From: Roseiarcus sp963783175 | GTDB taxonomy: Bacteria > Pseudomonadota > Alphaproteobacteria > Rhizobiales > Beijerinckiaceae | NCBI GenBank assembly: GCA_963783175.1 | Contig: CAWANG010000003.1 | Coordinates: 1 to 64,000, forward strand | Direction of reading: 5' to 3' | Length of the DNA stretch: 64,000 bases | Shown: piece after piece, positions 24,715 to 36,207 of the stretch | How the letters are laid out: each line of letters opens with the position of its first letter | How positions within the stretch are numbered: position 1 is the stretch's first letter | Notes under the pieces: model-generated | What the model was told of the DNA's origin: nothing | Seen by the model: only the letters and a program-made list of their open reading frames with translations | The model's database searches: none | Translations under genes and position numbers: made by a program

Positions 24715-25296
24715 TTGACCGTCGATTGGATCCGCGCCGGCCTCAAGAGGACCGGCAAAACCCGCAGCGGCCTCGCCAAGGCGCTCGGCCGCTCGCCTTC
24801 CGCCGTCACCGATCTCCTCAACGGCCATCGCCGCCTGCGCGCCGACGAGATCGCGATCGTCTCGGACTATCTCGGCATCGAGCCGCCGCGGCTCATCGGC
24901 GGCGGGCCGCCGCGGCCGCCCAAGGCGCCGCTGATCGGCTATGTCGGGGCCGGCGCGATCGCTCATTTCTACGCCGACGGCCAGGGGCCGTTCGACGAGG
25001 TCGACGCGCCGATCGACGCCAAGCCGGCGACCGTCGCGGTCCAGATCCGCGGCCATTCGCTCGGCGCCCTGTTCGACAATTGGCTCGTCTTCTACGACGA
25101 CATCCGCAATCCGCCGGACGACAGCCTCATCGGGCGGATGTGCGTCTGCGGCCTTGCCGACGGGCGGGTGTTGATCAAGGCGCTGAAGCACAGCCCGAAC
25201 GCCGGCCTCTGGCATCTTCACTCGAACACCGAGCCGCCGATCTACGACGTCGGCCTCGACTGGGCCGCGCCGGTGCGCGAAATGCGGCCGAGGTAG
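24715..25296 (+). CDS. Xre helix-turn-helix/S24 peptidase-like transcriptional regulator
   Basis: A 193-residue LexA/CI-like protein. Residues 1-60 form an Xre helix-turn-helix (KTRSGLAKALGRSPSAVTDLL). After a Pro/Gly linker comes the S24 domain: the catalytic Ser is in IRGHSLGALFDNW and the Lys in VLIKALKHSPN, so the self-cleavage dyad seems kept, although the usual Met after the Ser is Leu. Translation seems to start with TTG at 24715 (after TTTGGAG). No phage genes are nearby. It probably represses itself and the divergent genes at 23653-24464. Confidence 0.83.
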   Translation: MTVDWIRAGLKRTGKTRSGLAKALGRSPSAVTDLLNGHRRLRADEIAIVSDYLGIEPPRLIGGGPPRPPKAPLIGYVGAGAIAHFYADGQGPFDEVDAPIDAKPATVAVQIRGHSLGALFDNWLVFYDDIRNPPDDSLIGRMCVCGLADGRVLIKALKHSPNAGLWHLHSNTEPPIYDVGLDWAAPVREMRPR

Positions 25297-25318
25297 GGGG
25301 CGCGCGGGCGCTAACCGG

Positions 25319-26497
25319 ATGCCCGCGGCTCCCTCCGCGCTCGAGATCGCGCGTGCGCTCATCCGTTGTCCGTCAGTGACGCCGGCGGACGGCGGGGCGT
25401 TGCCTACCTTACGCGATCTCCTGGCTCAGGCGGGATTCGCCGCCGAACTCGTCGCCTTCGAGGCCCCGGGGACCCCTGCGGTCCTGAACCTCCATGCGCG
25501 ATTCGGAGCCGGGCGGCCTAATCTCGTCTTCGCCGGCCACACCGACGTCGTGCCGCCGGGCGATGTTGCGCGCTGGCGGTTCGATCCGTTCGCAGCCGAG
25601 ATCGCCGACGGCCATCTCTGGGGCCGTGGCGCGTGCGACATGAAGGGCGGCGTCGCCGCCGCGGCCGCCGCGGCCTTGCGCTTCATCGCCAAGCGGCCGT
25701 TTCAAGGCTCGATCAGCTTCCTCATCACCGGCGACGAGGAAGGCCCGGCGGTCAACGGCACAGTCAAGCTCCTCGACTGGGCGCTCGCCAAAGGCGAGCT
25801 ATTCGACCATTGCATTCTCGGCGAGCCGACATGCGCCAGCGCGCTCGGCGATACGATCAAGCACGGCCGGCGCGGCTCGCTCAACGGACGGCTTACGATC
25901 CACGGCCGCCAGGGCCATGTCGCCTATCCGCGGATCGCCTCGAATCCGATCCGGGCGCTGGCGCCATTGCTGACGGCGCTCATCTCGCCGCCGCTCGATC
26001 AGGGAAACGCCGACTTCGAGCCCTCGAATCTCGAAGTCACCAGCGTCGATGTCGGCAATCCGGCGACGAACGTCATTCCGGGCGCGGTCCGGCTCGCGTT
26101 CAACGTCCGTTTCAACGATCTCTGGACGCCCGAATCGCTCTCAGCCGAGATTGCGCGGCGGGTCGCGGCGGCGTCCGGGGAAATGCGGACGACGCTGGCC
26201 TTCGAGCCGACCAACGCGGTCGCCTTCCTGACCAAGCCGGGGCCGTTCACCGATCTGGTCGCCGCTGCGGTTCAGGACGTGACCGGGCGGAGGCCTGAGC
26301 TTTCGACCGGCGGGGGAACTTCCGACGCGCGCTTCATCAAGAAGGCCTGCCCGGTCATCGAGCTCGGTCTTGTCAACGCCACCATCCACGCCGTCGACGA
26401 GCGGGTGGCGCTCGACGATCTCGAGGCGCTGTCGCGGATCTACGAGCGGGTGATGGAGCGCTATTTTGCTGAGTTCGGGTCATTGGCGACGGGATAG
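25319..26497 (+). CDS. dapE: Succinyl-diaminopimelate desuccinylase DapE
   Basis: A 392-residue M20-family di-zinc hydrolase of lysine/diaminopimelate synthesis. Metal-site segments are VFAGHTDVVPPGD, GRGACDMKGG and ITGDEEGPAVNGT (the EE pair), with GGGTSDARFI and the late His in NATIHAVDERV. It makes LL-diaminopimelate for lysine and peptidoglycan. The 3' end overlaps convergent truA by 37 bases. The S24 regulator ends 22 bases upstream, so partial read-through is possible. Confidence 0.95.
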   Translation: MPAAPSALEIARALIRCPSVTPADGGALPTLRDLLAQAGFAAELVAFEAPGTPAVLNLHARFGAGRPNLVFAGHTDVVPPGDVARWRFDPFAAEIADGHLWGRGACDMKGGVAAAAAAALRFIAKRPFQGSISFLITGDEEGPAVNGTVKLLDWALAKGELFDHCILGEPTCASALGDTIKHGRRGSLNGRLTIHGRQGHVAYPRIASNPIRALAPLLTALISPPLDQGNADFEPSNLEVTSVDVGNPATNVIPGAVRLAFNVRFNDLWTPESLSAEIARRVAAASGEMRTTLAFEPTNAVAFLTKPGPFTDLVAAAVQDVTGRRPELSTGGGTSDARFIKKACPVIELGLVNATIHAVDERVALDDLEALSRIYERVMERYFAEFGSLATG

Positions 26498-27228
26498 TCG
26501 ACGCGGGCGAGGGTGAGGCCGAAGGCAGGCGCGACCGGGCCGCAGCGGCTGCGATCGGCGGCGTCGAGCGCGGCCTTGAGGTCGCCCGCGTTCCAACGGC
26601 CCACGCCGACCTCGACCAGCGAGCCGACCATCGAGCGCACCTGCCGGTGCAGGAACGAGAGCGCCGAGGCTTCGATGAGAACCTCGTCGCCCTCACGCCT
26701 GACGTCGAGCCTATCGAGGGTGCGGATCGGCGATTTCGCTTGGCATTGCGTGTCGCGAAAGGTGGAGAAATCGTGCCGGCCGACCAGCGCCTGCGCCGCC
26801 TCATGCATCGCCCCGGCGTCGAGGGTGGGCTTCACCCGCCAGGCGCGGCCGCGCTCGAGCGTCAGCGGGGCGCGGCGGTTGACGATGCGATAGCGATAGT
26901 GGCGGGCGGAGGCGCTGCGCCGGGCGTCGAAACCAGCGTCCACGCGCTCGGATCCGAGAACCGCGATTGGGTGAGGCTGGAGCAGCGCGTTGAGGCCCTC
27001 GCCAAGCCGGAACGGGTCCCAATCGCGCTCGAGGTCGACATGCGCGACCTGGCCCAACGCGTGCACGCCCGCATCGGTGCGCCCGGCGCCATGGGCGGCC
27101 GCGCGCTCCGCGGTCATGGCGAAGAGCGCGCCCTCCAGCGCCTCCTGGACCGAAAGGCCGTTCTCCTGCCGCTGCCAGCCGACGAACGGCGCGCCGTTAT
27201 ATTCGAGGATGAGCTTGTAACGCGGCAT
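26461..27228 (-). CDS. truA: tRNA pseudouridine(38-40) synthase TruA
   Basis: A 255-residue enzyme that isomerises uridines 38-40 of the anticodon arm. The catalytic Asp is D52 in GAGRTDAGVHALG. Other hallmarks are YNGAPFVGWQRQ, ARHYRYRI and HDFSTFRDTQCQAKSPIRT. Full length for the family. In relatives truA follows fmt and adjoins dapE; here it converges on dapE with a 37-base overlap and fmt is absent. Confidence 0.95.
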   Translation of the reverse strand: MPRYKLILEYNGAPFVGWQRQENGLSVQEALEGALFAMTAERAAAHGAGRTDAGVHALGQVAHVDLERDWDPFRLGEGLNALLQPHPIAVLGSERVDAGFDARRSASARHYRYRIVNRRAPLTLERGRAWRVKPTLDAGAMHEAAQALVGRHDFSTFRDTQCQAKSPIRTLDRLDVRREGDEVLIEASALSFLHRQVRSMVGSLVEVGVGRWNAGDLKAALDAADRSRCGPVAPAFGLTLARVDYPVANDPNSAK

Positions 27229-27268
27229 TGGGGCTGTTTACGCGCAGGGTCGACGCGCTGGAAGGCCC

Positions 27269-28420
27269 TCAGAACAGGCTGAGCTGGGCGCCGGCGCCGC
27301 TCGCCTTCGAGGCCGGCTTCTGGAAGAGGTCGGTGCGCAGCGGCCGCGACGTCTCCCGGTACCCGAGGCGGCGCGCGGCCATCTCGAACCGGCGCCCGAT
27401 CATCCAGGCGTAGGGCCCCGAGCCCGCCATGCGCCGGCCCCACTGGGCCTCGTAGTCCTTGCCCTCGCGCATCGACTGCATGAGCGAGACGGCGCGCTTG
27501 AGCCGGTCGGGATAATGGACCTGCAGCCATTCGCGGAACATGTCGCGCAATTCGCCCGGCAGTCTCAAGCACGACATAGCTCCCCTCGCGCGCGCCGGCG
27601 GAATAGGCGCGGGTCAGGATCGTCTCGAGCTCCTCGTCGTTGATCGCCGGAATGACCGGCGCGGCCATCACGCCGGCCGGCACGCCGGCGTCGTTCAGCG
27701 CCTCGATCGCCTCGAGCCGCTTCTGCGGCGTCGGCGCGCGCGGCTCCATCTCACGCGCCAGCGCGCCGATCGAGCGTGGTCACCGAGACGAACACTTTGA
27801 CCAGGCCGTCGCGCGCCATCGGCTCGAGCAGGTCGAGGTCGCGCAGGATCAGGTTCGACTTGGTGACGATGGTGAGCGGATGGCGGACGCGCTTCAGGAC
27901 CTCGATCAGCGATCGGGTGATGCGATACTGGCGTTCGATCGGCTGATAGGGATCGGTGTTGGCGCCGAAGGCGATCGGCGCCGGCTTGTACTTCGGCGAC
28001 GCCAGTTCCCGCTCGAGGAGTTCGGCCGCGCCCTCTTTGGCGAACAGGCGGGTCTCGAAATCGAGCCCGGCGGAAAGGCCCATATAGGCGTGGGTCGGCC
28101 TGCGCGTAGCAATAGAAGCAGCCGTGCTCGCAGCCGCGGTAGGGGTTGATCGAGCGGTCGAACGGAATGTCGGGCGACTCGTTGCGGGCGATGATCGCCC
28201 TGGGCTTCTCCCAGGTAACCTCGGTCGCGAGCGGCTCGGGCGCCTCGTCCTGCGTCCAGCCGTCGTCGAACGCCTCGCGCCGCTCGATCTCGAAACGGCC
28301 GGAGAGATTGGTCGCCGCGCCGCGGCCGCGCCTGAGGTCGGCCGGCAGAATGCGCTCGGCGATCGCCTCCGGGCGATGGCGCGGGTCAAGAGCAACGGCT
28401 CGGATCAGGGTCTGGGTCAT
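27269..28420 (-). CDS. PA0069-family radical SAM protein (three apparent frameshifts)
   Basis: The gene reads in pieces: an N-terminal part to the [4Fe-4S] motif CEHGCFYCYA, a middle part (YMGLSAGLDFETRLF, FGANTDPYQPIERQY, TIVTKSNLILRDLDLL), a third part (MEPRAPTPQKRLEAI, APVIPAINDEELETI), and a last part (LPGELRDMFREWLQVHYPDR to AQLSLF). Breaks lie near 28102, 27763 and 27567, each explained by one extra base. The reconstructed order matches PA0069-like proteins, relatives of spore photoproduct lyase; their reaction is not established. The start is ATG at 28420. Sequence errors are the likeliest cause. Confidence 0.8.
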
Positions 28421-28610
28421 GGCGATGGACCGGTCGAGAACAAATCATGAACACACGCACATAGCCCCGCATCGTCGCCGCGTCAAGGCCATGCCATGTT
28501 GCGAAACGATCGTCCGGGCTTGGTCGGGAGGGAATATTACGAGTTCAGCAAAGCGGCGGCCAATGGCCGCCGTCCCTCGCCTTAAAGCGCCCGGCGTGGT
28601 CCCGCGCCGG

Positions 28611-29478
28611 TCAATTCGAGAAGGTGTTGCAGGACTTGATGTCGCCGCTCTTCAGGCCTGCGGTCAGCCATTGCTGGCGCATCGCCGAGGAGCCGTGGGT
28701 GAAGCTGTCGGGCACCGCGTAGCCGCGCGCGGCAGTCTGCAGCCGGTCGTCGCCGATCGCCGACGCGGTCGCCATCGCCTTCTCGATGTCGCCGGGTTGG
28801 AGGATCTGCCACTTCTCGTTGGCGTGGTTCGCCCACACCCCGGCGAGGCAGTCGGCCTGCAGTTCGACCCTGACCGAGAGCGCATTGGCCTGGGTCTGGC
28901 TCACCTGCTGCTTCATGTTGTCGACCTTGTCGAGGATGCCGAGCAGGTCCTGCACGTGATGGCCGATCTCGTGCGCGACGACGTAGGCGTAGGCGAAGTC
29001 TCCGCCGCCGCCGTATTTGGTCTTCATGTCGCGGAAGAACGAGGTGTCGAGATAGACCTTCTTGTCGATCGGGCAGTAGAACGGCCCCATCGCCGAGCGC
29101 GCGCCGCCGCATCCCGACCGGGTCGCGCCGTCATAGATGACCAGCGTCGCGGGTTCGATATTTCACCCCCGCCTGCGCCGGCAGCACATCCGTCCAGACT
29201 CCCTCGGTCCCGCCGACGACCTTGGCGAGAAAGACGCGCGTCGGGTCGTTCGGATCGACGGGTGCGCTCTGCGTCGGCGCCTGGTTGTGCGTGCCGACGC
29301 CGACCATCTCGGCGCCGCTCATCAGCACCTGCGGCGAGATGCCGGTGAAATAGCTGATGGCGAAAATGACGATGATCGCGCCGATGCCGAGCCCGCCGGC
29401 CCCCACCGCCCCGCCGCCTCCGCCTTGGCCGCGCCGATCCTCAACGTTGGAGGACTGCGGCATATTTTCGTATTCCAT
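28611..29478 (-). CDS. YpfJ-like neutral zinc metallopeptidase (apparent frameshift)
   Basis: The N-terminal part has a Gly-rich segment and a membrane helix (IGAIIVIFAISYFTGISP). A break near 29156 (one extra base) leads to EPATLVIYDGATRSG in another frame, then AMGPFYCPIDKKVYLDTSFF and the zinc motif HEIGHH in AYVVAHEIGHHVQDLLG, ending TGDIKSCNTFSN-like (LKSGDIKSCNTFSN). This is the KPN_02809/YpfJ family of membrane-anchored peptidases of unknown substrate. The span is one base over a multiple of three; corrected length is about 288 residues, normal. Confidence 0.85.
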
Positions 29479-29611
29479 GTCCAACTCCGAGCGGTCGAAC
29501 GCCGGTTAACGCATGGTTGCGAGCCTAGCAGATCGCTTGCCTCGTGAGTAGCGGCGCGGCGCTGGCCTATGCAAAGTCTTTGTTCAGGCATTTGCGAAAC
29601 ACTTGGCCTTC

Positions 29612-30652
29612 ATGGACAAGGACTACCCCGCCATGCCGCCGACCTATTCCCTCGTCGTGCCGATCTTCAACGAGGAAGCCGTCATCCCGATTCTGCTCAG
29701 GCGGCTCGACGCCCTGCTGGAATCGCTCGACGCGCCGGGCGAAGTGATCGTCGTCGACGACGGGTCGGCCGACACGAGCGCGATCGTGATCGAGGGCAAG
29801 GCGCAGGCCGATCGGCGCTACCGGCTCGTCAAGCTGTCGCGCAATTTCGGCCACCAGATCGCGATCACCGCCGGACTCGATCATGCCGTGGGCCGCGCGG
29901 TCATCGTCATGGACGCCGATCTGCAGGACCCGCCCGAAGTCGTCCACGCGATGATCGCCAGATGGAAGGAGGGCTGCGACGTCGTTTGCGCCGAGCGCGC
30001 GTCGCGCCGCGGCGAAAGCCGCTTCAAGCGGATAACCGCCGGCCTCTTCTATCGCCTCGTCGGCGCGCTCTCAGAAGCGCCGATTCCCCGCAACGCCGGC
30101 GACTTCCGCCTGATCGACCGCAAGGCGCTCGACTCTTTCCTCGCCATGCCCGAGCGCGACCGGTTCGTCCGCGGCATGTTCGCCTGGATCGGGTTTCGCC
30201 AGGGAACCGTGACCTTCGACCGCCCGCCGCGCGCCGCGGGGATGAGCAAATATTCGCTGCGCAGGATGATCGCTCTCGCCGCGAACGGCCTCATTTCGTT
30301 CTCCGACGCGCCGCTTCGTCTGGCGTTGTGGGCCGGCGCCGCGGCTTCCGCCCTTGCGTTCGTCTACGGGCTCGTCGTGATGGGGCGCTGGGCGTTCGGC
30401 GACCCGAGCCTGGCGCGCGGCTGGAGCTCGACCATCGTCGTCATCGCCGGTCTCGGCGGCGCGAATATGCTGATGACCGGCGTCATCGGACTCTACGTCG
30501 GGCGCATTCACGCGGAAGTGAAGCGTCGGCCGCTCTACATCGTCGAGCGCGCCGTCGGCTTCGAAGAGGCGCCCGAGAGCGCGCGCCGGCCAGCGCGGGC
30601 TAGTGAATCTGCGTCGCCGCGTCCTGGCCTCGAGCGAGCTCGATCGTCGTGA
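29612..30652 (+). CDS. GT2 family glycosyltransferase, DPM1/GtrB-like, membrane-bound
   Basis: A 346-residue protein: GT-A domain with SLVVPIFNEEAVIP, VVDDGSADTS and VMDADLQDPPEVVHAM (DXD-type metal site), followed by SRNFGHQIAITAGLDHA, and two C-terminal membrane helices (about 245-265 and 277-300). Such enzymes transfer a sugar to undecaprenyl phosphate or a similar lipid for envelope modification. The acceptor is unknown. Candidate starts are ATG 29612 and 29633; the C-terminal 50 residues are low-complexity and the 3' end overlaps the convergent LON-domain gene by 53 bases. Confidence 0.88.
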   Translation: MDKDYPAMPPTYSLVVPIFNEEAVIPILLRRLDALLESLDAPGEVIVVDDGSADTSAIVIEGKAQADRRYRLVKLSRNFGHQIAITAGLDHAVGRAVIVMDADLQDPPEVVHAMIARWKEGCDVVCAERASRRGESRFKRITAGLFYRLVGALSEAPIPRNAGDFRLIDRKALDSFLAMPERDRFVRGMFAWIGFRQGTVTFDRPPRAAGMSKYSLRRMIALAANGLISFSDAPLRLALWAGAAASALAFVYGLVVMGRWAFGDPSLARGWSSTIVVIAGLGGANMLMTGVIGLYVGRIHAEVKRRPLYIVERAVGFEEAPESARRPARASESASPRPGLERARSS

Positions 30653-31269
30653 TCGCGACCAGCATCTCGGCGCGCGACTTCAGGTCCTTGGCCTCGAGCA
30701 GCGCCTGCTTCTCCTTCGGACCGCAGGGGCTCATCATCGACAGGCCGTTGACCAAGGCCTCGTTCGACGCCTTCTTGATGTCGCTCCACACCACCTTGAT
30801 CTCGTTGACCTCGGCGAAGCGCTTGAGCGTCTCGAGCAGGTCCTCGCGATCGACCGCAGCCTCGCCAGCGCCCTCGAGAAAATCCTCGGCGAACGGCGAA
30901 TAGTCGGCGACCGCGATCCGATAGGGGCCAGGGCTCGCCGCCTCCGCCGCTAGGCGGAACCGCGCCACGCCCATAAGCGTCAGGAAACAGCGGCCGTCGC
31001 CGATCTCGGCATATTGGACGATGCGGCCGGCGCAGCCGAGCGGATAGAGTTCGGGCGCCGGGTCGGAGGTCTTCCTCCCCGACTGACGGCTGAATGACGC
31101 CGATCAGCCGTTCGCCGGAGAGCGCCTCGTCGAGCATCTCGAGATAGCGCGGTTCGAATACCGTGAGCTGGATCGGCCGGCGCGGCAGCAGCAGCGCGCC
31201 CGCCAGTGGAAACAGCGGAATCGTATCCGGCATCTCGGCCGGTCCGGCGAAGGTGCGGTTGAGCTTCAT
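30600..31269 (-). CDS. LON substrate-binding-domain protein (apparent frameshift)
   Basis: The N-terminal part reads MPDTIPLFPLAGALLLPRRP, then FEPRYLEMLDEALSGERLIGVIQPS; near 31067 one extra base moves the frame, after which DPAPELYPLGCAGRIVQYAE and TLMGVARFRLAAEA continue the family. The corrected protein is about 222 residues and contains only the LON N-terminal domain, with no AAA or protease part. Stand-alone LON-domain proteins next to cnoX are conserved in alphaproteobacteria; a role in handling misfolded proteins is inferred. ATG at 31269 was chosen; an upstream TTG abuts the cnoX stop. Confidence 0.82.
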
Positions 31270-31313
31270 GACCCGCGACTCGACCTTGGTGCGCGGCTTG
31301 CGCCGGCTCGCCG

Positions 31314-32229
31314 TCAAAACCAGATCGCCGACAGCTTGCGCCGCGCCGCGACCGATTCGGGGTCCATCAGACCCCAGGCTTCGAACAGCTGCAACAATTG
31401 TTTGCGCGCCGCTTGATCATTCCAACTGCGATCGCGCCGGATGAGTTCCAGCAACTGATCGGCCGCACCCGCCCGGTCGCCCTTCGCCGACAGGGCGACC
31501 GCAAGATCGAAGCGCGCCTGATGGTCGTCCGGATTGGCGGCGACCGCCTGCTCGAGCGGCTTAAGCTCGCCGACGTTCGAAGCCTGTTCGGCCAGCCGTA
31601 ACGCCGCCCAAGCAGCGGCGACCGCCGGATCCTGCTCCTTGCCGGCCGGGGCCGGAGGGGCAGTCTCCAGCAAGGCCTTCGCCTCGTCGAGCCGCCCGGC
31701 GGCGACGTGCAGCTTTGCCAGACCTCCAACCGCCTTGGGTTCGGCAGGGTCCTCGGCCAAAGCCTCGGAATAAAGCGCCTCGGCTCCGGCCGCGTCGCCC
31801 TTGGCGGCCAGTTCGTCCGCCTCGGCGGCCAGCGCGGCGGAACCGCCCTCGAGCGGACCGACGAGGCGCTCGATGAAGCCGCGGATCTGGCTTTCCGGCA
31901 GCGCGCCGACAAACCCGTCGACCGGCTGGCCTTTGTCGAATGCGATGACGGCGGGAATTCGACTGTATGCCGAGCTGGCCGGCGATCTGGGGATGGTCGT
32001 CGATGTTCATCTTGACCAGCGTGACCTTGCCGCCCGAGTCGGCGACCGCTTTTTCGAGCGCCGGCGCGAGCTGCTTGCAGGGCCCGCACCACGGCGCCCA
32101 GAAATCGACCAGTACCGGCTGGCGCGTCGACGCGGTCAAAACGTCGGCGCGGAACGAAGCCGTCGTCACCTCCTTGACCGCCGAGGCCGCCTTAGCTTGA
32201 GGCGCAATCGCGCCGCTCACATTCGCCAT
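31314..32229 (-). CDS. cnoX: CnoX/YbbN-type thioredoxin-TPR co-chaperone (apparent frameshift)
   Basis: A thioredoxin domain with the active-site motif VDFWAPWCGPCKQLAP is followed, after a one-base insertion near 31960, by IPAVIAFDKGQPVDGFVGAL and C-terminal tetratricopeptide repeats (AALYSEAL-like, KLHVAAGRLDEAKALLE, FDLAVALSAKGDRAGAADQL). The corrected length is about 304 residues, as expected for CnoX (YbbN), a holdase that protects substrates and hands them to GroEL or DnaK. Here CGPC is intact, unlike the E. coli protein's altered site. It is upstream of and same-strand with the LON-domain gene. Confidence 0.85.
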
Positions 32230-32311
32230 TCCATTCATCTCCAGCCCGAGGCGCAGGCGAGGCCAGCGCATAATCCCACTTTTGCCGCCCTAGATGGAGG
32301 GCCTGCGCTTT

Positions 32312-32827
32312 TTATTCAACCGGCGCCTCATTCTGCCCCAGCGCCACGACCAGCGGGTCGTGCCCGGTCGCGCGCAGGAACTTGACGAGGTCGGCGCTTG
32401 CGAGGCCGGTCGTGCGGGTATTGATCAGCGGATGAAAGTTGAGCCGTTCGTGGCGCATCATCGCTTCATCCAGGACGACGCGAACCCTGCCGGCTTCATC
32501 GTTGATCGCGCCGAACGGCGTGACCGCGCCCGGCCGGACGCCCCACACCTGCTCGAGAAGTTCGGCGGAGCCGAAAGAGACGCGCCCTGATGCGCCGATT
32601 TTCTCGTGCACCCGCTTGAGATCGATTGCGGTCGTCTCGCCCAGGACCAGCAGGAACAACCGGTTCTTCTTGTCCTTGACGAACAGGTTCTTGGTGTGTC
32701 CTCCGGGAATCTCGCCTCGCATGGCTTGCGAATCCTCGACCGTATGCAGTGGCGGATGCTCGACAGTCTCGGCCTCGATCGACAGCGAGCCAAGATAGTC
32801 GAGCAGGTCTTCGGGCGAGGTCGGCAT
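32312..32827 (-). CDS. YbaK/ProX-type aminoacyl-tRNA deacylase (PrdX family)
   Basis: A 171-residue protein with an intact YbaK/prolyl-editing fold: VEHPPLHTVEDSQAMRGEIP, HTKNLFVKDKKNRLFLLVL, LLEQVWGVRPGAVTPFGAIN, and FHPLINTRTTGLASADLVKFL. It hydrolyses mischarged tRNA (Ala- or Cys-tRNA-Pro in relatives). The ATG at 32827 fits the family; the frame extends to 33040 without similarity. It sits between cnoX and the divergent rpsO. Confidence 0.9.
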   Translation of the reverse strand: MPTSPEDLLDYLGSLSIEAETVEHPPLHTVEDSQAMRGEIPGGHTKNLFVKDKKNRLFLLVLGETTAIDLKRVHEKIGASGRVSFGSAELLEQVWGVRPGAVTPFGAINDEAGRVRVVLDEAMMRHERLNFHPLINTRTTGLASADLVKFLRATGHDPLVVALGQNEAPVE

Positions 32828-33085
32828 GGGGTGCGGCAGCGGATTGGCGTCGGCTTGGTAACGGCTCCGGAAGCGTCCGGCAAGACGGGCCGGACGACCC
32901 GCCGCGGGCCGAACGGTCAGAAAACTCTGGCGCCGCGGCGCGAAATCTGTATAAGCGCGCGATCCGCGACGGTTAAAAAGCGCGCGGGGAGCAGCGTCGC
33001 GACCGACCTGGACGACATCCCGGTTCGGCCGCTTTTGCAAGGATGAGGCTGGCTTTTGCCGGCCGCAGATTTAGGGAAAAATCCG

Positions 33086-33355
33086 ATGTCGATCAGCGCC
33101 GAGCGCAAGATTGCGCTCATTAATCAATACGCTTTGAAAGTCGGCGACACTGGGTCGCCTGAGGTCCAGGTTGCGATACTCACTGAGCGGATCGCCAACC
33201 TGACCGGTCACTTCAAGACCCACGTCAAGGACAACCACTCCCGCCGCGGCCTGCTCAAGATGGTGTCGCAGCGGCGAACGCTGCTCGATTACGTCAAAAA
33301 GCAGGACGAACAACGCTATAAGACCCTCATCGAGCGTCTGGGCATCCGCCGCTGA
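33086..33355 (+). CDS. rpsO: 30S ribosomal protein S15
   Basis: An 89-residue ribosomal protein with the full family sequence: MSISAERKIALINQYA, DTGSPEVQVAILTERIANLT, HFKTHVKDNHSRRGLLKMV and QRRTLLDYVKKQD. It binds the central domain of 16S rRNA. The ATG at 33086 gives the standard length. It precedes pnp as in most proteobacteria, with a leader hairpin between them. Confidence 0.98.
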   Translation: MSISAERKIALINQYALKVGDTGSPEVQVAILTERIANLTGHFKTHVKDNHSRRGLLKMVSQRRTLLDYVKKQDEQRYKTLIERLGIRR

Positions 33356-33469
33356 AGGCGATCCCAACGCGAGCGGGGCGCTTTCGTGCGTCTCGACCTT
33401 AGGCACCGGGCGGCGGCGTCGGCCGGCGCCCGTAAATCCAATGCGTGAGCCTGGCGTCATGGCAGGATC

Positions 33470-33500
33470 GCGAGGGGCTGGCGTTCGCCCAGCCTCTCGC
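33470..33500 (+). promoter_or_regulatory. Stem-loop in the pnp leader
   Basis: A 12-base-pair stem (GCGAGGGGCTGG with CCAGCCTCTCGC, one G-T pair) encloses a seven-base loop. It lies 114 bases after rpsO and 82 bases before pnp and lacks a following T-run, so it is not a classic terminator. In E. coli a similarly placed stem is cut by RNase III and lets PNPase repress itself; the same role here is inferred. Confidence 0.55.
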
Positions 33501-33582
33501 CGTCTTGCCGATGACGAGCCCCACATGCGGGCGGCATGGGCCGCAGGCTTTCGCATCCTCAACTCATGCAGGATGAAGAAAG

Positions 33583-35727
<2,145 letters not shown>

Positions 35728-35754
35728 CCGTTCAGCTTTCGCGTCAACAAGGGA

Positions 35755-35775
35755 GCGGCGCCTCACCGGCGCCGC
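35755..35775 (+). terminator. Intrinsic-type terminator after pnp
   Basis: GCGGCGCC and GGCGCCGC form a perfect 8-base-pair GC stem with loop TCACC, beginning 28 bases after the pnp stop and followed by GTTTCG. The T-run is short, but the placement is right for ending rpsO-pnp. Confidence 0.65.
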
Positions 35776-35871
35776 GTTTCGCATTACGCAGAGACGCAAC
35801 GCTCCGAGCCGTCGCGGAAGACAGCCACGTTTCCGAGCCGTAACGGCTTGTTAACGGCCTGGAAAGGCCGA

Positions 35872-36198
35872 ATGCGCTATGGAGTCTGCGCGCCAGCATA
35901 TGGACTGAACATAATGTACGTGAGTTTTTCCAGCGACCTCGACGGCGGTCGGCCGATGACCGCGATTGGTCGGATCCGGGCGGCGATGGGGTGGCGCGCC
36001 GCAGGCGACCCGGGCGCCGAAGCCGATCGCCAGGCGGCGATCGAGGCGCTTACCCGGGAAGCCGAGGAATACGGGGCCGACGCGGTCGTCGACGTGCGGT
36101 TCGAGGTCGATGGGGTGAAAGGTCCCGACGTCGAAGGCGTCGACCTTCAGCGGGTGACCGCGACCGGACTTGCGGTGCGTTTCGCCCGCGCCGCCTGA
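35872..36198 (+). CDS. YbjQ-like (DUF74/heavy-metal-binding fold) protein
   Basis: A 108-residue protein whose C-terminal half (ALTREAEEYGADAVVDVRFE, followed by VTATGLAVRF) matches the YbjQ/UPF0145 pattern of a helix with GA(D/N)AVV and an edge strand. Function of the family is unknown despite the heavy-metal-binding label. GGAAAGG nine bases ahead supports the ATG at 35872; a second ATG at 35914 is possible. The N-terminal half is less typical, so the assignment is moderate. It ends nine bases from the convergent cfa stop. Confidence 0.6.
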   Translation: MRYGVCAPAYGLNIMYVSFSSDLDGGRPMTAIGRIRAAMGWRAAGDPGAEADRQAAIEALTREAEEYGADAVVDVRFEVDGVKGPDVEGVDLQRVTATGLAVRFARAA

Positions 36199-36207
36199 CG
36201 CCGTCGC

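Noticed and set aside
24715..25296. Prophage at the Xre/S24 regulator
   Set aside because: No integrase, structural or lysis genes were found; dapE follows directly.
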